Part shown: in pieces, positions 1 to 10,270 of the stretch
Numbering within the stretch: position 1 is the stretch's first letter
Layout of the letters: each line of letters opens with the position of its first letter
Origin: Brachionus manjavacas
Lineage: Eukaryota; Rotifera; Eurotatoria; Ploima; Brachionidae
NCBI GenBank assembly: GCA_019054805.1
Contig: JAHQIY010000011.1
Location: 3,229,001-3,293,000, forward strand
Reading direction: 5' to 3'
DNA length: 64,000 nt
Notes under the pieces: model-generated
Seen by the model: the letters and a program-made list of their open reading frames with translations, nothing else
What the model was told of the DNA's origin: nothing
The model's database searches: none
Made by a program: the position numbers and the translations under genes

Positions 1-149
1 TCATGCCTTTTTCTATTTTTTAACTAATGTTCCTTTTTTATTTTTATAATTTTATTTTTAGGTAATAATTTTTCATTATTTAAAAAAAAAAAACACAAAA
101 AAAAAAAATAAAAAATAAAATTTATTTTTATTTTTTTTACGACAAGTAA

Positions 150-480
150 AAAATGAAAAATGTCAAAAAATATGTTTTTTGCTCTTTTTCGAAGTCGTCT
201 AATTTCTTGTCCTTTTTACTTTTTTGGACTCCTTTAAATTGCATCATGTAGAACTTTTTGCGCTCTTAAAAAAAACCCATTTTTGACATTTTTCAGATGG
301 GTTTTTTGGAATGAATTTTTCGAATTATGCAAAACCGAAGCTACCACTAGATAGATCTTGAAATTTTCTTGCATTTGGCTTTTACAGATCAAAAAAGGTC
401 AAAGATTCGAATACTTATACACATTGGAACTTATCAAGTGATTACCAGTCACTTGGTTTTTAATTCACTGCAGAATGAAT
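150..480. repeat. Dispersed repeat with internal inversion, also at 62.3-62.8 kb
   Basis: The stretch shares long runs with 62270-62840: the part around 'gaagtcgtctaatttcttg' is in the same orientation there, while the part from about 270 on ('accactagatagatcttg') matches the reverse complement. The copy is therefore a rearranged or foldback version of the repeat. The open frame inside it has no protein-like composition. Bases 1-149 are A/T tracts only. Confidence 0.7.
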
Positions 481-1067
481 TTTGTGAACAAATTCAAGCT
501 TGGCATTCTCCAAAAAAGGGAGAGTGCATAGATAAAAAATTTATATTAGATTTTTTTTACAATTTAAATTTGATATATTTTATTTTAAATTTTTTATTTA
601 TTTCATAAATTCTGTTTGCAAAACATTTTTTTGATTGTTTTTTAAATGCAGGTATGTTTTTATAGCAAATAGGTAAGAAATGCTGAGATAAAATATGGGT
701 ATGCCTAGAATTTCACTATTTTGTTAAAAAGTTTTGATAGCTAGTTTCTAGACCTTTCAATGAATTTTAGCTCACCTGTTATGATGTAGTAAAGCGATTT
801 TTGCGAGTGCTAGTTGGGCAGACTTTTTTCTTTTTAACTAATTTTATTTTTACAAGTTTAAATGGAAAAATACAAACACTACATTTAACGTTTCAAAGTT
901 ATTCACCTTCAAGATAGTTCGATTTTATTAAGTTATGGTTTTGAAATTTATAAATTTTTTTGTTATTTTTAACAGAAAAAATTAAAATAAAAAAAATATT
1001 AATTAGATTTAAAGTCTAAAAAAGATAATTTTTTTAACTGGCTTCATTTGATCTTAAAACCAAATAA
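481..1067. other. AT-rich intergenic stretch, nothing recognised
   Basis: No open frame with protein character, RNA gene or repeat boundary was seen. It is the 3' flank of the minus-strand GPCR gene. Confidence 0.5.
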
Positions 1068-2135
1068 TCACTTTTCACCTTTATTAAATGCATTACTAGT
1101 CCAAAGACTTATTGATTCCACTCTGTTGAGACCAAATATTCTAGAAAAAATAGACTTAAATTCAGATCGAAATTTACTATTAGAGAAGAAAAGAGTTATG
1201 ATATTAAAGCTGTGAAATGAAAAAGTCAGATTGTCACAAAAAATAAGAGCCGAATAGCCGATGTCACTTTGGGATAGAGCTAAATAGAAGTAGCCGGATA
1301 TAATGGCTGACGGTAAGGTCAAAAATATAAACGAAAGATTGAGAATCAAAATTGTTCTGGTCATATTCATCTTTTTTTTGTTTCCACGCTCAGCATTGCT
1401 TTTTCTCACTGAAAACATCACAACATATACCAAAACACCATCGTTAATAATCAACGCTATAAATGGCACAATTGAGAACAAATATAAATGGATCTAGATT
1501 AAAATTTAATTATTTAGTGAAAAAATATTTATTTTTAAACTAACTTGACCAAACAGATTGAAAAGAGACCTGTCATTGTCACTTTGAGCATAGCAAACCA
1601 CAAACTCGGTTCCATTGATTACTTTAATGTATCCATTGGACTCTAACACTTTGCAATTAAGAGCAATTAAAACCAGAGCCAAAGTGATACAGTATACTAT
1701 TGGTTTTTTATCATTAAAATAAAATCTCTGCCATTTCTTGACCACTATTGACAATAGCCGATCTAAAGCAATTGATACCTTTAATTAAAAGTAGAATCTT
1801 TAGCTTTTAGTCTTTTAAATTTTTACTAGTATCCAAGCTGAAAACTGAAGAGTAACATACTGCAGAAAAAGAGATAAACGACACCACACTAAATTTTTGA
1901 ATGCGAAATCAACTTGAAAGAAAGACACTATAAAATGGTTCAAATTCCATTCATACAAACAAAGGGTATCGCTTATGGCCAAAAATGCCAAAAATTTGAA
2001 GGTAGTGATTCGCCAAAGTTTGGTAAGAGTGCATACCAAGCAAATAATAATGTTGAAAATTGTGCCTGCGATCACCAGAAATAATGAGTAGGTCCCTAAT
2101 ATTTTCAGTAAAATTGTTTTCCATTCTTCGCTCAT
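1068..2135 (-). CDS. Orphan class A (rhodopsin-type) GPCR, three exons
   Basis: Predicted 322-residue seven-helix receptor of the plasma membrane. Exons deduced on the minus strand: 2135-1827, 1778-1545 and 1493-1068, with introns of 48 and 51 bp in phase 0 and GT/AG ends. Seen: seven hydrophobic segments; a TM2 'LAISD' with the conserved aspartate; the TM3 cysteine in 'WCRLS' paired with an ECL2 cysteine in 'VVCYAQ'; 'SIALDRLLSI' (DRY equivalent, residues 105-114); a basic third loop (KSNAERGNKKK); 'LPSAIISGY' in TM6; and a degenerate TM7 motif 'FNIITLFFSN' in place of NPxxY. Length and motifs suit small neuropeptide-like orphan receptors, but the ligand cannot be told. It is paralogous to the receptor at 5612-8595 (shared YEWNL.HFI, CYAQ, MNMTRT, TLPSAI.SGY), which lacks the first intron. 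The start ATG lies in a sequence block repeated at 2592 and 9698. Confidence 0.85.
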
Positions 2136-2260
2136 TTTTGGTTGAGTTCAATGAGAGTGAATTTTAGAAAATTTAAAAATTAGATATTGCTAGTTAAAGA
2201 ATTATTTTAAAAGATTTTTTTTTAAAGAATATAATATAATTTGTTTTTTTCTAATTAAAA
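2136..2260 (-). promoter_or_regulatory. 5' flank of the minus-strand GPCR, shared with two gene fragments
   Basis: Read on the minus strand, the bases before the ATG ('cattgaactcaacc') and the block 'agttaaagaattatttt' match the flanks upstream of the ATGs at 2592 and 9698. The shared segment therefore includes the presumptive promoter and 5' UTR. No specific factor site is claimed. Confidence 0.5.
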
Positions 2261-2379
2261 AAAAATTAAAATACTGACCAATTTTAGAGTTGATTTTTGG
2301 TTAATGTTTAAGACATTTATTCATTGATTTTTATTTTTTCTTCATGAAATGATTGTTGCTTTATAGCTTTGTTATATCG

Positions 2380-2645
2380 TTTTAAGCTGTTGATAATCAT
2401 TAATTGTAAAATAAAATAATGAATTCATTTTTAAAAAAATACCCTTCAAATTATAAAAGGAAATTAAATATTGTAGAAACGTAATATAATTTAATTATAT
2501 TCCTAAAAAAGCATCCTCTAAATAATTCTTTAACTATTAAAATCTAATTTTCAAATTCAACATTATTCACTTTCATTGAACTCAACTAGAAATGAGCGAA
2601 GAATGGAGAACAATTTTTTTAAAAATATTTCCTTGGGTACTTTTA
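2380..2645 (+). pseudogene. GPCR 5'-end fragment (promoter plus about 13 codons)
   Basis: An ATG at 2592 starts a reading matching the first codons of the minus-strand GPCR (MSEEW.TI.LKI), then similarity stops abruptly after about 2640. The upstream 210 bp are nearly identical to 9480-9697. Relative to the gene at 1068-2135 the fragment is head to head, about 450 bp away. It is a truncated duplicate with no rest of the gene downstream. Confidence 0.7.
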
Positions 2646-2910
2646 TTTTGGCAAAGTAAAATTTTTGTTCAATTTTTAATTTGCTCTTTTTGCTCAAAAA
2701 TTTTAAATGCGCAATTTGAAAGCTTTAAAAGTTAAAAAACTGTGTAAACTGTCAAAACAATTATAAATTGTAATAATTTTTTGTATAGGAATGTATCTCC
2801 TATACAAAAAAATGGATCATAAACAGACATTATAAATTATGAGCCTGTATCACTTTGAGAGTTGTAATCAAGTCCAAGTCCGGACTTGCTTTTTGAGACT
2901 TTTAAACAAT
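2646..2910. repeat. Fragments of dispersed repeats (AAGTCC family)
   Basis: 2650-2750 matches the reverse complement of about 7410-7550 (for example 'gagcaaaaagagcaaatt'). 2868-2905 contains 'aagtccaagtccggacttg' followed by 'gagacttttaaacaa', matched at 42620-42680 and, in part, at 10150-10260. Confidence 0.5.
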
Positions 2911-2980
2911 TATGAAAGGTAATGGAAGGAATATTAAGGGACGATATAGTGAACTCCTTGATAAAAAAAAATAAATTACT

Positions 2981-4562
2981 GTGTTTTACCTTAAACCGCA
3001 GAACTGGTAATAATACATCATTTTACATCAAAAAATTTAAGCTTACGTAAAATGATGACAAATTACGTTATTTCAAGCCAAACTTAACAAGAATGCTGAC
3101 GGGCAAAAAAGTCTAATTTTTCGCACAAAAATTTGATTTTAAATTTTTTGTTTGATAAAAATTTTTTCGCAACTTGAAATTTTACTTTTTTTTCATTTTA
3201 TTGCATGACTTTACATAAAATAATGTTATAAACTGTAAAAAAAAATTAAGTTTTCGTATTGAAGAACATAATTCTTTGGACATTTTTTTTAATTCAATTA
3301 ATATTTTATAAATTTGATCAAATTGTATCATAATTAAAATTTCAAATTAAATTTTCTAATATTCTTAATTACAAATTTTCGAAAAAATTTGAATTTGAAT
3401 TATACAAAGAAAAAAAAATATATTAGATATCTAAAAATATTGAAACTTAATACGATGATAAATATCGCCTCTTTAAATTAAATATAATTTTTTATTATTA
3501 GTACATCAATAAATATAAGATAACATAAAATTACATCAAATTTAGAATGGAATTAAATGTTGGCTTACGTAAAATTATGTCATTTTAAGTAGAACACATG
3601 CTGACGGCTAAAAAATTGCAATTTTTTAGACAAAAATTTGATTTATAATAAATTTTTTAGATTTTATGAAAATTTTTTCGCAACTTAATATTTATATTCG
3701 TTACATTTTATTAAATAATTTTACACGGAATATTGTTAAAAATTGTAATAAAAGGTTATTTTGAGAAAATTATGTTTTTAATGAATAAAATCTTTTATTT
3801 TTAATTCTAAAATTTTTTTTACAAGTTATTTCAAGATTTCCTATGGTTCTTTTATTTTGATCTTTCGGTGATTAAACATCTTTCAGCCTTCTTCCAGCAC
3901 TCATTAAATGACATATCAACCTGAACCAATTTAGCCAAATCAACTTAATAAAATAGTGTTGGACGCGAACAAGATAAACCGGTCCATTACATGAACAGTT
4001 TTTTGCGGCCATTTGGCCGGCCAGCTTGGCGGTCAAATTTTTGGACCGCCAAAATAAACGGCCAAAAATATGGGCTGGTGATAAGATTAAAAAAAATAAA
4101 AATTTTAAGATAATTTAATATGTTTTTTAATTAAAAAAAATATAGTTTTTTAAATAAAAAAAATAAATTCAAAAATTAAACATTAGAAAATTTTGTTCAA
4201 AAAATAAAATACTTTTAAAAACCAAAAAAATTAATAAAATGAAAATATAACTTAATTTAAAGACAAAAATCGTGCATCCCGATATTTCACAACTACCAAC
4301 TGCCAACCACCAACCACTACTAACGGCCAACGACTACTACCAACATCCAACAATATATTTTTGAATAAAATTTTTACTTTCTTTTCTTTTTTTTGAATAA
4401 AAATTTTTTTAGTAAATTTTTTTCACCTTGATTTTAAAAGATTTCATTTCAATAAAACATTCCCATTCTTATCTTACATTTATTGATGTAAAATTACGTA
4501 AAATGATGTAATATTACGTAAAATGATGTAATATTACCCGTTTTGCAGTTTAAAATAAAACT
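2981..4562. mobile_element. 1.6 kb element with imperfect terminal inverted repeats
   Basis: The left end (2981-3030, with 'tacatcattttac') is the imperfect reverse complement of the right end (4496-4562, with 'aaaatgatgtaatatta' and 'ttttgcagtttaaaa'). Inside, two diverged copies of a block lie about 500 bp apart: 3085-3250 and 3595-3760, both with 'gctgacgg', 'caaaaatttgattt' and 'ttttttcgcaactt'. A GC-richer palindromic patch sits at 4005-4075 (gcggccatttggccggcc), a CCAAC-rich patch at 4285-4350, and a tandem of 'aaaatgatgtaatattacgt' at 4497-4540. No transposase is seen, so it is likely non-autonomous. Confidence 0.55.
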
Positions 4563-5611
4563 GTATTAAAAACAGAGTTAATTATTAGGAATTTTGTAAA
4601 TAGGGGATTGAATTTCTGCAGATAATAAGAAAATATTTAATAAATAGGAATATACCGAAACTACTGATGTTTATTTACAAAAAATTAGAAATTTTTGTAT
4701 CTCAATAACCTGGAAATTAACTTTTTTTCGGATAATTGCATAAACCTGAGAATTACGCGTTCTTCTGGTTTGTTTCGTGTCCACATGTTTGGTTAACAGA
4801 AATGAAACAACTTGAACACTTTACCTTTATTTGATTTCTCAATTATTAGTTTTATTTTTAGATAGAATAAAAAATTTACTTTTAATTATATGAATTATGA
4901 ATAAAATATGAGGTTAAAATTTTATAAAACATTTTTTTAATTATTGTCTACGCTTATTTGGTTAAAAATGAGGTTATTAAAGGCAGTTAAATTAAAAAAA
5001 TTGAACTCAATACAACATTATTTGAATAGATAATTTCCTTTGGGTAAAATTTTTGTTTCTGTTCCATTTTTATTAGTTACATAGACCTTTTTTCATGTAA
5101 AAACTAATTAAATATATCATTTAACTGATAGACATAAATGCAATAACCTGTGTCTGTTACCAAAAATAGAATTTTACGAAAAATTTAAAACTCTAAGTAA
5201 TTATCTATTTACTGGATGATGCATATTTTATCATTAATTCAACAGGAGGTGATAAAATTTAATAAAAAATAATTTTATATAAATTTTTTTTAGCGATTTA
5301 AAAATTTTTTAAAAATTGATTGCTAAATAAAAACAGATGTTTTTAAAACATTTTCGTCTTACATATTGGTTGAGAGAATTTTTTGTCATATTTCAATTCC
5401 TAATTTACCTATCCTTTAATACAAGCACAGTTCCGACTAATTAAAAAAAAAATAACTCATTGATTAATTTCTTTTTTATTTTATTCTCTATCTCCTCGAC
5501 AGATTTCCGTCAATTATTTTGTTATTTTTTATATTTTTAAGCGACATTTTTTATTAATATTTTGCTGAATAAAAGCTTATTTTTCACAATTTTTACATCC
5601 TAAATTTCAAA
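4563..5611. other. AT-rich 5' flank of the second GPCR, nothing specific seen
   Basis: No coding frame with protein character and no repeat boundary. The last bases before the ATG ('catcctaaatttcaaa') are the presumptive 5' UTR of the gene at 5612. They do not resemble the promoter block shared by the other GPCR copies. Confidence 0.4.
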
Positions 5612-8595
5612 ATGATAAATCAAAATTTAAAAAATATAATCTATAAAATACTAGGGGCCTATGCGCTTTTTTTAACCATTGCCGGAACTTTGCTAAACTT
5701 AATTGTTTTTGGAATTTGTACCAGAAAGCGATTATGGCGAACTAGCACTTTTAAGTTGATTGCAGTGTTGAGTCTAAACTGCATAGTTGGTTTATACGAG
5801 TGGAATTTAAAACATTTTATTGATCCATTTTTTGGAGTAGATTTTAACTTTACCAATCTGGCTTGGTGTAGATTGTCCATATTTCTGCAATACTTCAGCC
5901 TTCAATATTCAGCATGGATTCATACTTCGATTGCAATGGATCGCCTAAATTCAATTATTATTCCAAATTGGAAAAAAAAATATTTTGCTGGTCTATTACC
6001 TTTGATTTTTGTATTCATTTTGGGTTTAGTACTGGTAGCAATAAATTTCCACGTACTTTTTACTAATGGATACAGTATTTGGGTAAATGGTAGTCAAAAA
6101 ATTATTTGTTACGCTCAACCAGACTACGATTACACCTTATTCAATACTTTTGGACAGGTAATTTTTTACGTAAATAAACAATAAAATTACAGGAATGCTA
6201 CCAATCTAGACTTTTCACCACTTCCTCTCAACTTGCACACTGAAGGAAAAATCTAAGGCAAAAATTAATATTTCATATAATAATGTACATATTATAAAAT
6301 TTACATATATTCTGAAAGCGGAGAAGATAATCTACAAAACGGTCTGTTGAGTTTATTAAAATTTGGCTTACTACAAGAAAAATCATTTTTTTTTCTTTTT
6401 TTTGTTTTTCGAATTATTGAGCCAAAAATTCACTCATATTTTGCTAAAATAGAATATTAAATTATATTTTCTTTTAATTTAGACAAATATTAAAAAGTTT
6501 TATAATTTTCCAATATATCTTATTAATTTAGTAGTACTAATAGTCCAAAGCCTTTAGCTTTCTTGGTACGACTTTTTCTTCAAACATTGGACAAGCTTCG
6601 TCGCTCTTCTTTGGACTTTTACAGCGTAATCAAGATGCGGTCTGACAAGTCCTTTGTATAAAAGTTTAAAAGTTTCTTTGTCCAAACAAACGAACGCATT
6701 CCTGATCTGACCTAATACTCTGTTGGCTTTAGATGCCGCTGACCAACATTAGTTATTTCTTTTAAGGTCATTAGAGGCAACAACACCAAGGTCTTTTTCT
6801 TCAACAGTTTTTTTTTAAGGTCACTGCCCCATCCAAGATTGAAACTGTGTATCCAGTTTTATTCCTATTTCGACCAATATTCATTGTTTTACACTTTATT
6901 ACATTCAGTTCAGTAGACCATTTTGTTGTCAGTTACCTAGTACGAAGAAATCATTTTGAAGTTGAGCCGATCCGAATTCATTCTTACTAAAAACCCCCGA
7001 TATTTTCAAGTCGTCTGCATATAAAAGACATGGACTTTGAATTGAATCCAATAGATCGTTTATGTAGATAACGAACAAAATTGGACCCAAAACCGACCCT
7101 TGAGAGAAGCCACTACTGACCTCTTCCTATTCTGGTACTGCATCACCAAGAACAACTCTTTGCTTCCTGTCAAGAAGAAAGGATTTAATCCATTCATATG
7201 CTTCATTTACAAAACCATATGCTCTTATTTAAAAAATTTATGACTTCTAATGTCTATTTCTAATTTTTTAAATTTTTAAAACAAGTCAAATTCTTGTCAT
7301 TTTTTGAAAAAAAAGTCCAAGTCAAACTGTGAATTGTTTTTGACTTGTTCAGACTTTTTTTTCTGGCTAAAAAAATAATGTTAATTATATTGCATATTTC
7401 AAGTTATTTTAAATTTAAATTTTAAAGTTTTAAAAGTTAAAAAACTGTGTAAATATGCAATGAAATTAAATTGCGCATTTGAAATTTTTGAGCAAAAAGA
7501 GCAAATTGAAAATTGAAAAAATTTTACTTTACCTTTTTCCTGACTTTTAAAAAATTAGGTACCAAACTTTATTTTTTTCATTTACAAGGCTGTAAATGAA
7601 AAATAAATAATAATAGCGATGTAAATATTACTGTAACTTTCTGATATAAGTTGACAGCTTGCTTAAGCGAATGTCCAAGAGCATGCGCAAGTTTTTATGA
7701 ACATGCATTGAAAACATTTTGTTGTAAAGCTAAATCATTAATTAATTAACGTTTAAAGTTTTATAAGAGCTTAACTTCCCTTTCGGAGGATATGAGAAAA
7801 GTAAATTGATACTTAATTTTTTTAAGAAATTCAAAATTGATTGATCTTTTCCGACAAAAATTTTTTTAAAATTGTTTAAAATTTCTTCTTCTATCTATTC
7901 TTTATTTCAGTCAAAAATCCTGAAGAAAGCCATTTGGTCTAAACGCGTCGTAACAAATTATTTTTTTTTCGAAATTTATTTTTTCATCTATAATAATGAA
8001 TAAAATTTAATGAGCTATCATTACTTTTAATGTTTATCATTTTTTTTTTAATTATTCAATAGTTCAATCGATTTTTAACTTTTTAAGAGGAATAAGTTTT
8101 TACACTTTTACTTTACTTTTTGTTTAATTTTTAATTTTAATTTTTAATTATTCTAAGGTTCATTTGTATTTGTATTCGATAGTTCCATTCGCATCAATAA
8201 CATTGATTGATCTATTCTTAATCTATATAACAGTTTTATCACATTGGAACAAATTTAAATCATCAAGTGTACAGACTAGCAAAAGTGTTCGGAAAAGGCT
8301 CAATATGACAAGAACTGTTTTAACACTAAATTTGACATTCATCATCACAACGCTCCCATCAGCGATTGTCTCCGGTTATTATTTTTTACCATTGATGAAT
8401 ACTGAATATGGAGTATTAATTATCACACTTTGTGATAACATAACATTTTCATTACATAGCTTTAACATCATAGCACTTTATTTTTCCAACAAGCGTTTTA
8501 AAAAAGAATTGAAACATTTATTAAGAAACCACTGTTTTGGTTCCAAAGTTCGAGCTGAAAACTCTCGCATACTTCATTTTACAACCACCATCTAA
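5612..8595 (+). CDS. Orphan class A GPCR, two exons with a 2 kb intron
   Basis: Predicted 327-residue seven-helix receptor. Exon 1 is 5612-6157 and ends in FGQ before GTAATT; exon 2 is 8158-8595, starts after CTAAG and reads VHLYLYSIVPF; the join is phase 0, at the same codon as the last intron of the paralogue at 1068-2135. Seen: TM3/ECL2 cysteines (WCRLS, ICYAQ), 'SIAMDRLNSI' as DRY equivalent, 'MTRTVLTLNL' and 'TLPSAIVSGYY' in TM6, 'FNIIALYFSN' in TM7. Odd features: the TM2 aspartate of the paralogue's LAISD is replaced (VLSLNC), which in class A receptors usually alters sodium binding; the first intron of the paralogue is absent; the 2000 bp intron carries an antisense LINE fragment. Ligand unknown. 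Confidence 0.82.
6540..7240 (-). mobile_element. LINE reverse transcriptase fragment inside the GPCR intron
   Basis: On the minus strand the frames contain the RT palm motif 'GSVLGPILFVIYINDL', then 'CLLYADDLKISG' (YADD catalytic box) and the thumb region 'KLLYKGLVRPH'. It is closely similar to 63305-64000 but lacks about 45 bases near 6620 and carries stops. This is a Jockey/CR1-like non-LTR fragment, antisense to the host gene. Both ends are truncated and no 3' tail is seen. Confidence 0.85.
7241..8157. other. Rest of the GPCR intron: repeat fragments
   Basis: 7300-7370 has AAGTCC/GGACTT-type repeat sequence. 7410-7550 is an inverted copy of 2650-2750. At 7919-7955 'gaaagccatttggtctaaac' followed by 'gcgtcg' resembles hairpins found at some retroelement 3' ends. 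The remainder is A/T tracts up to the splice acceptor. Confidence 0.4.
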
Positions 8596-9009
8596 TTCAT
8601 TTTTGAAAATTCTTTTCTTTTTGAATAAAATTTAGTGCAAAATTTTTTTTATTTTATTTAGAAAAAATTGAAAAAAATCAGTCTAGTCTAATTAGTCTGA
8701 AACTCGTTTAGCTCTTTTTACAAGCAGTTTTCAACAAGCTAAAAAAAAATTTAAATTTAATTATTTGTTTATGTTTATTTAAACTAGGCCATTTTCTTTT
8801 CATTTTGTTTTCTAAATAGAATTAATAATTGAATTTTTTTTTTTGAATTTAACAGTGATAATGGGTGGAGACAAAGTTTCTCGGAATTTTTACAAAAGTT
8901 ATAACTTCTTCATTTTTAAAGAATGAAAACTAAAGCCAAATGATTTAGAAAGAGAACTTAAAGCTTTTCAAAGTTAATTTGTAAACTTTTTTTCAATTAG
9001 ATCATTTTT
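8596..9009. other. AT-rich 3' flank of the GPCR, nothing recognised
   Basis: It contains 'gaataaaa' at about 8623, a plausible poly(A) signal region for the receptor gene. No open frame or repeat was identified. Confidence 0.35.
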
Positions 9010-9300
9010 TTTTAATTTTGTCAATACGGTTGTTAACACCTTCCATAAGGGTCTTTATTGATATTAGGCTAATTTAACGCAAACCTTTAATAATCTGAGC
9101 CTCAATTGAGGTGATTTCGATTCCCAGCCATCCTCATAGACTTTCTCTTTCAATATTGACCAAAATAATTCAATAGATCTAAATTCAAGCAAATTCGCAG
9201 GGTGGTCCATCTTGTCTAACGATTAATTGCCAAGTCAGGCCAAATTTACAATTTGTCTAAATGATACTTTTTTACGAAGGGAAGCAATCTTCAGTTCAGA
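9010..9300 (-). pseudogene. DDE transposase C-terminal remnant (IS630/Tc1/mariner type)
   Basis: The minus strand reads 'RSIELFWSILKEKVYEDGW', followed by a segment with 'SPQLRLRLLKV' and, in another frame, 'IKTLMEGVNNRIDKI'. The order FW..LK.KVY..GW, then basic helix, then LM.GV..RI is that of the C-terminal end of mariner/Tc1-type DDE proteins. Stops and frameshifts break it. It is unrelated to the Tc1-like copies at 12 and 30 kb. Confidence 0.6.
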
Positions 9301-9479
9301 TATTCATCTTAGTAAATGAATTGATTAATTGCATTGCCGAATATGTCTTCAGGTTCAAAATTATGTAAAAATATTTTTTTAATTGCTTAAATCCACAAAA
9401 TAGTTAAAAAAATTAAAAGACTTTTTTTTATAACTTTCAAAATATTTCGAATACATAACATTTTATTATTTAATAAACT

Positions 9480-9760
9480 TCTATTGTTCTTAGCTGTTGA
9501 TTATCATTAATTGTAAAATAAAATAATGAATTCATTTCTAAAAAAATACCCTTCAAATTATAAAAGGAAATTAAATATTGTAGAAACGTAATATAATTTA
9601 ATTATATTCCTAAAAAAGCATCCTCTAAATAATTCTTTAACTATTAAAATCTAATTTTCAATTCCACATAATTCACTTTCATTGAACTCAACTAGAAATG
9701 AGCGAAGAATGGAGAACAATTTTTTTTAAAATATTTCCTGTAGTATTTTTATTTTTTAAA
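9480..9760 (+). pseudogene. Second GPCR 5'-end fragment
   Basis: Near-identical to 2380-2645, including the ATG (9698) and the first dozen codons (MSEEWRTIF). Similarity ends at about 9750. Two copies with the same 5' boundary but slightly different 3' ends argue for segment duplication rather than retroposition, since promoter sequence is included. Confidence 0.7.
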
Positions 9761-9959
9761 TTTAGTAAAACACGCATTTTATACCACCCAAAATTATAAA
9801 ATCCAATTTTTAACAATTTATTTAATGAAAATAAAAGGATTGTATGCATTATTTATTCTGATATCTGTACCGAGTAAAAAACAGAGTAAAAACTCCAAAT
9901 AAATTTAGATTAATAAAATCAGATAAAATCAAAGTAAAAAAAAAAGTTAAAAAAATGCA

Positions 9960-10270
9960 AAGAAAGTTTAAAAGACATATATTTTAAAGTGCAAGTTCGG
10001 ACTTTAAATTTTTTTTAATTTGCTAGATCAGGCTTTATACCAAAAAATTTGTACTCTTGGGTTGTCTAATGCATATAGATTTGCCATATTTAAGAATTTT
10101 CTTGCAATTTTAGCATAAAAGTCTTCACAATTCTTCTTCAGTGTTCAAAATTTTAAAGTCCGGACTTGGACTTTTGCAATTTTGCAAAAAAAATTTAAAA
10201 ATAAAAGTCTTTGGCTCGGACTTTTGAAAAAATAAAAAAATTTAAAATTCCGGACCGGTTTTCAATTTAA
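9960..10270. repeat. AAGTCC/GGACTT palindromic repeat fragments
   Basis: It holds 'aaagtccggacttggactt' at about 10151 and related pieces 'gttcggactt', 'gctcggactttt' and 'ccggaccgg'. The same words recur near 2870, 7310 and 42615. Confidence 0.5.
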
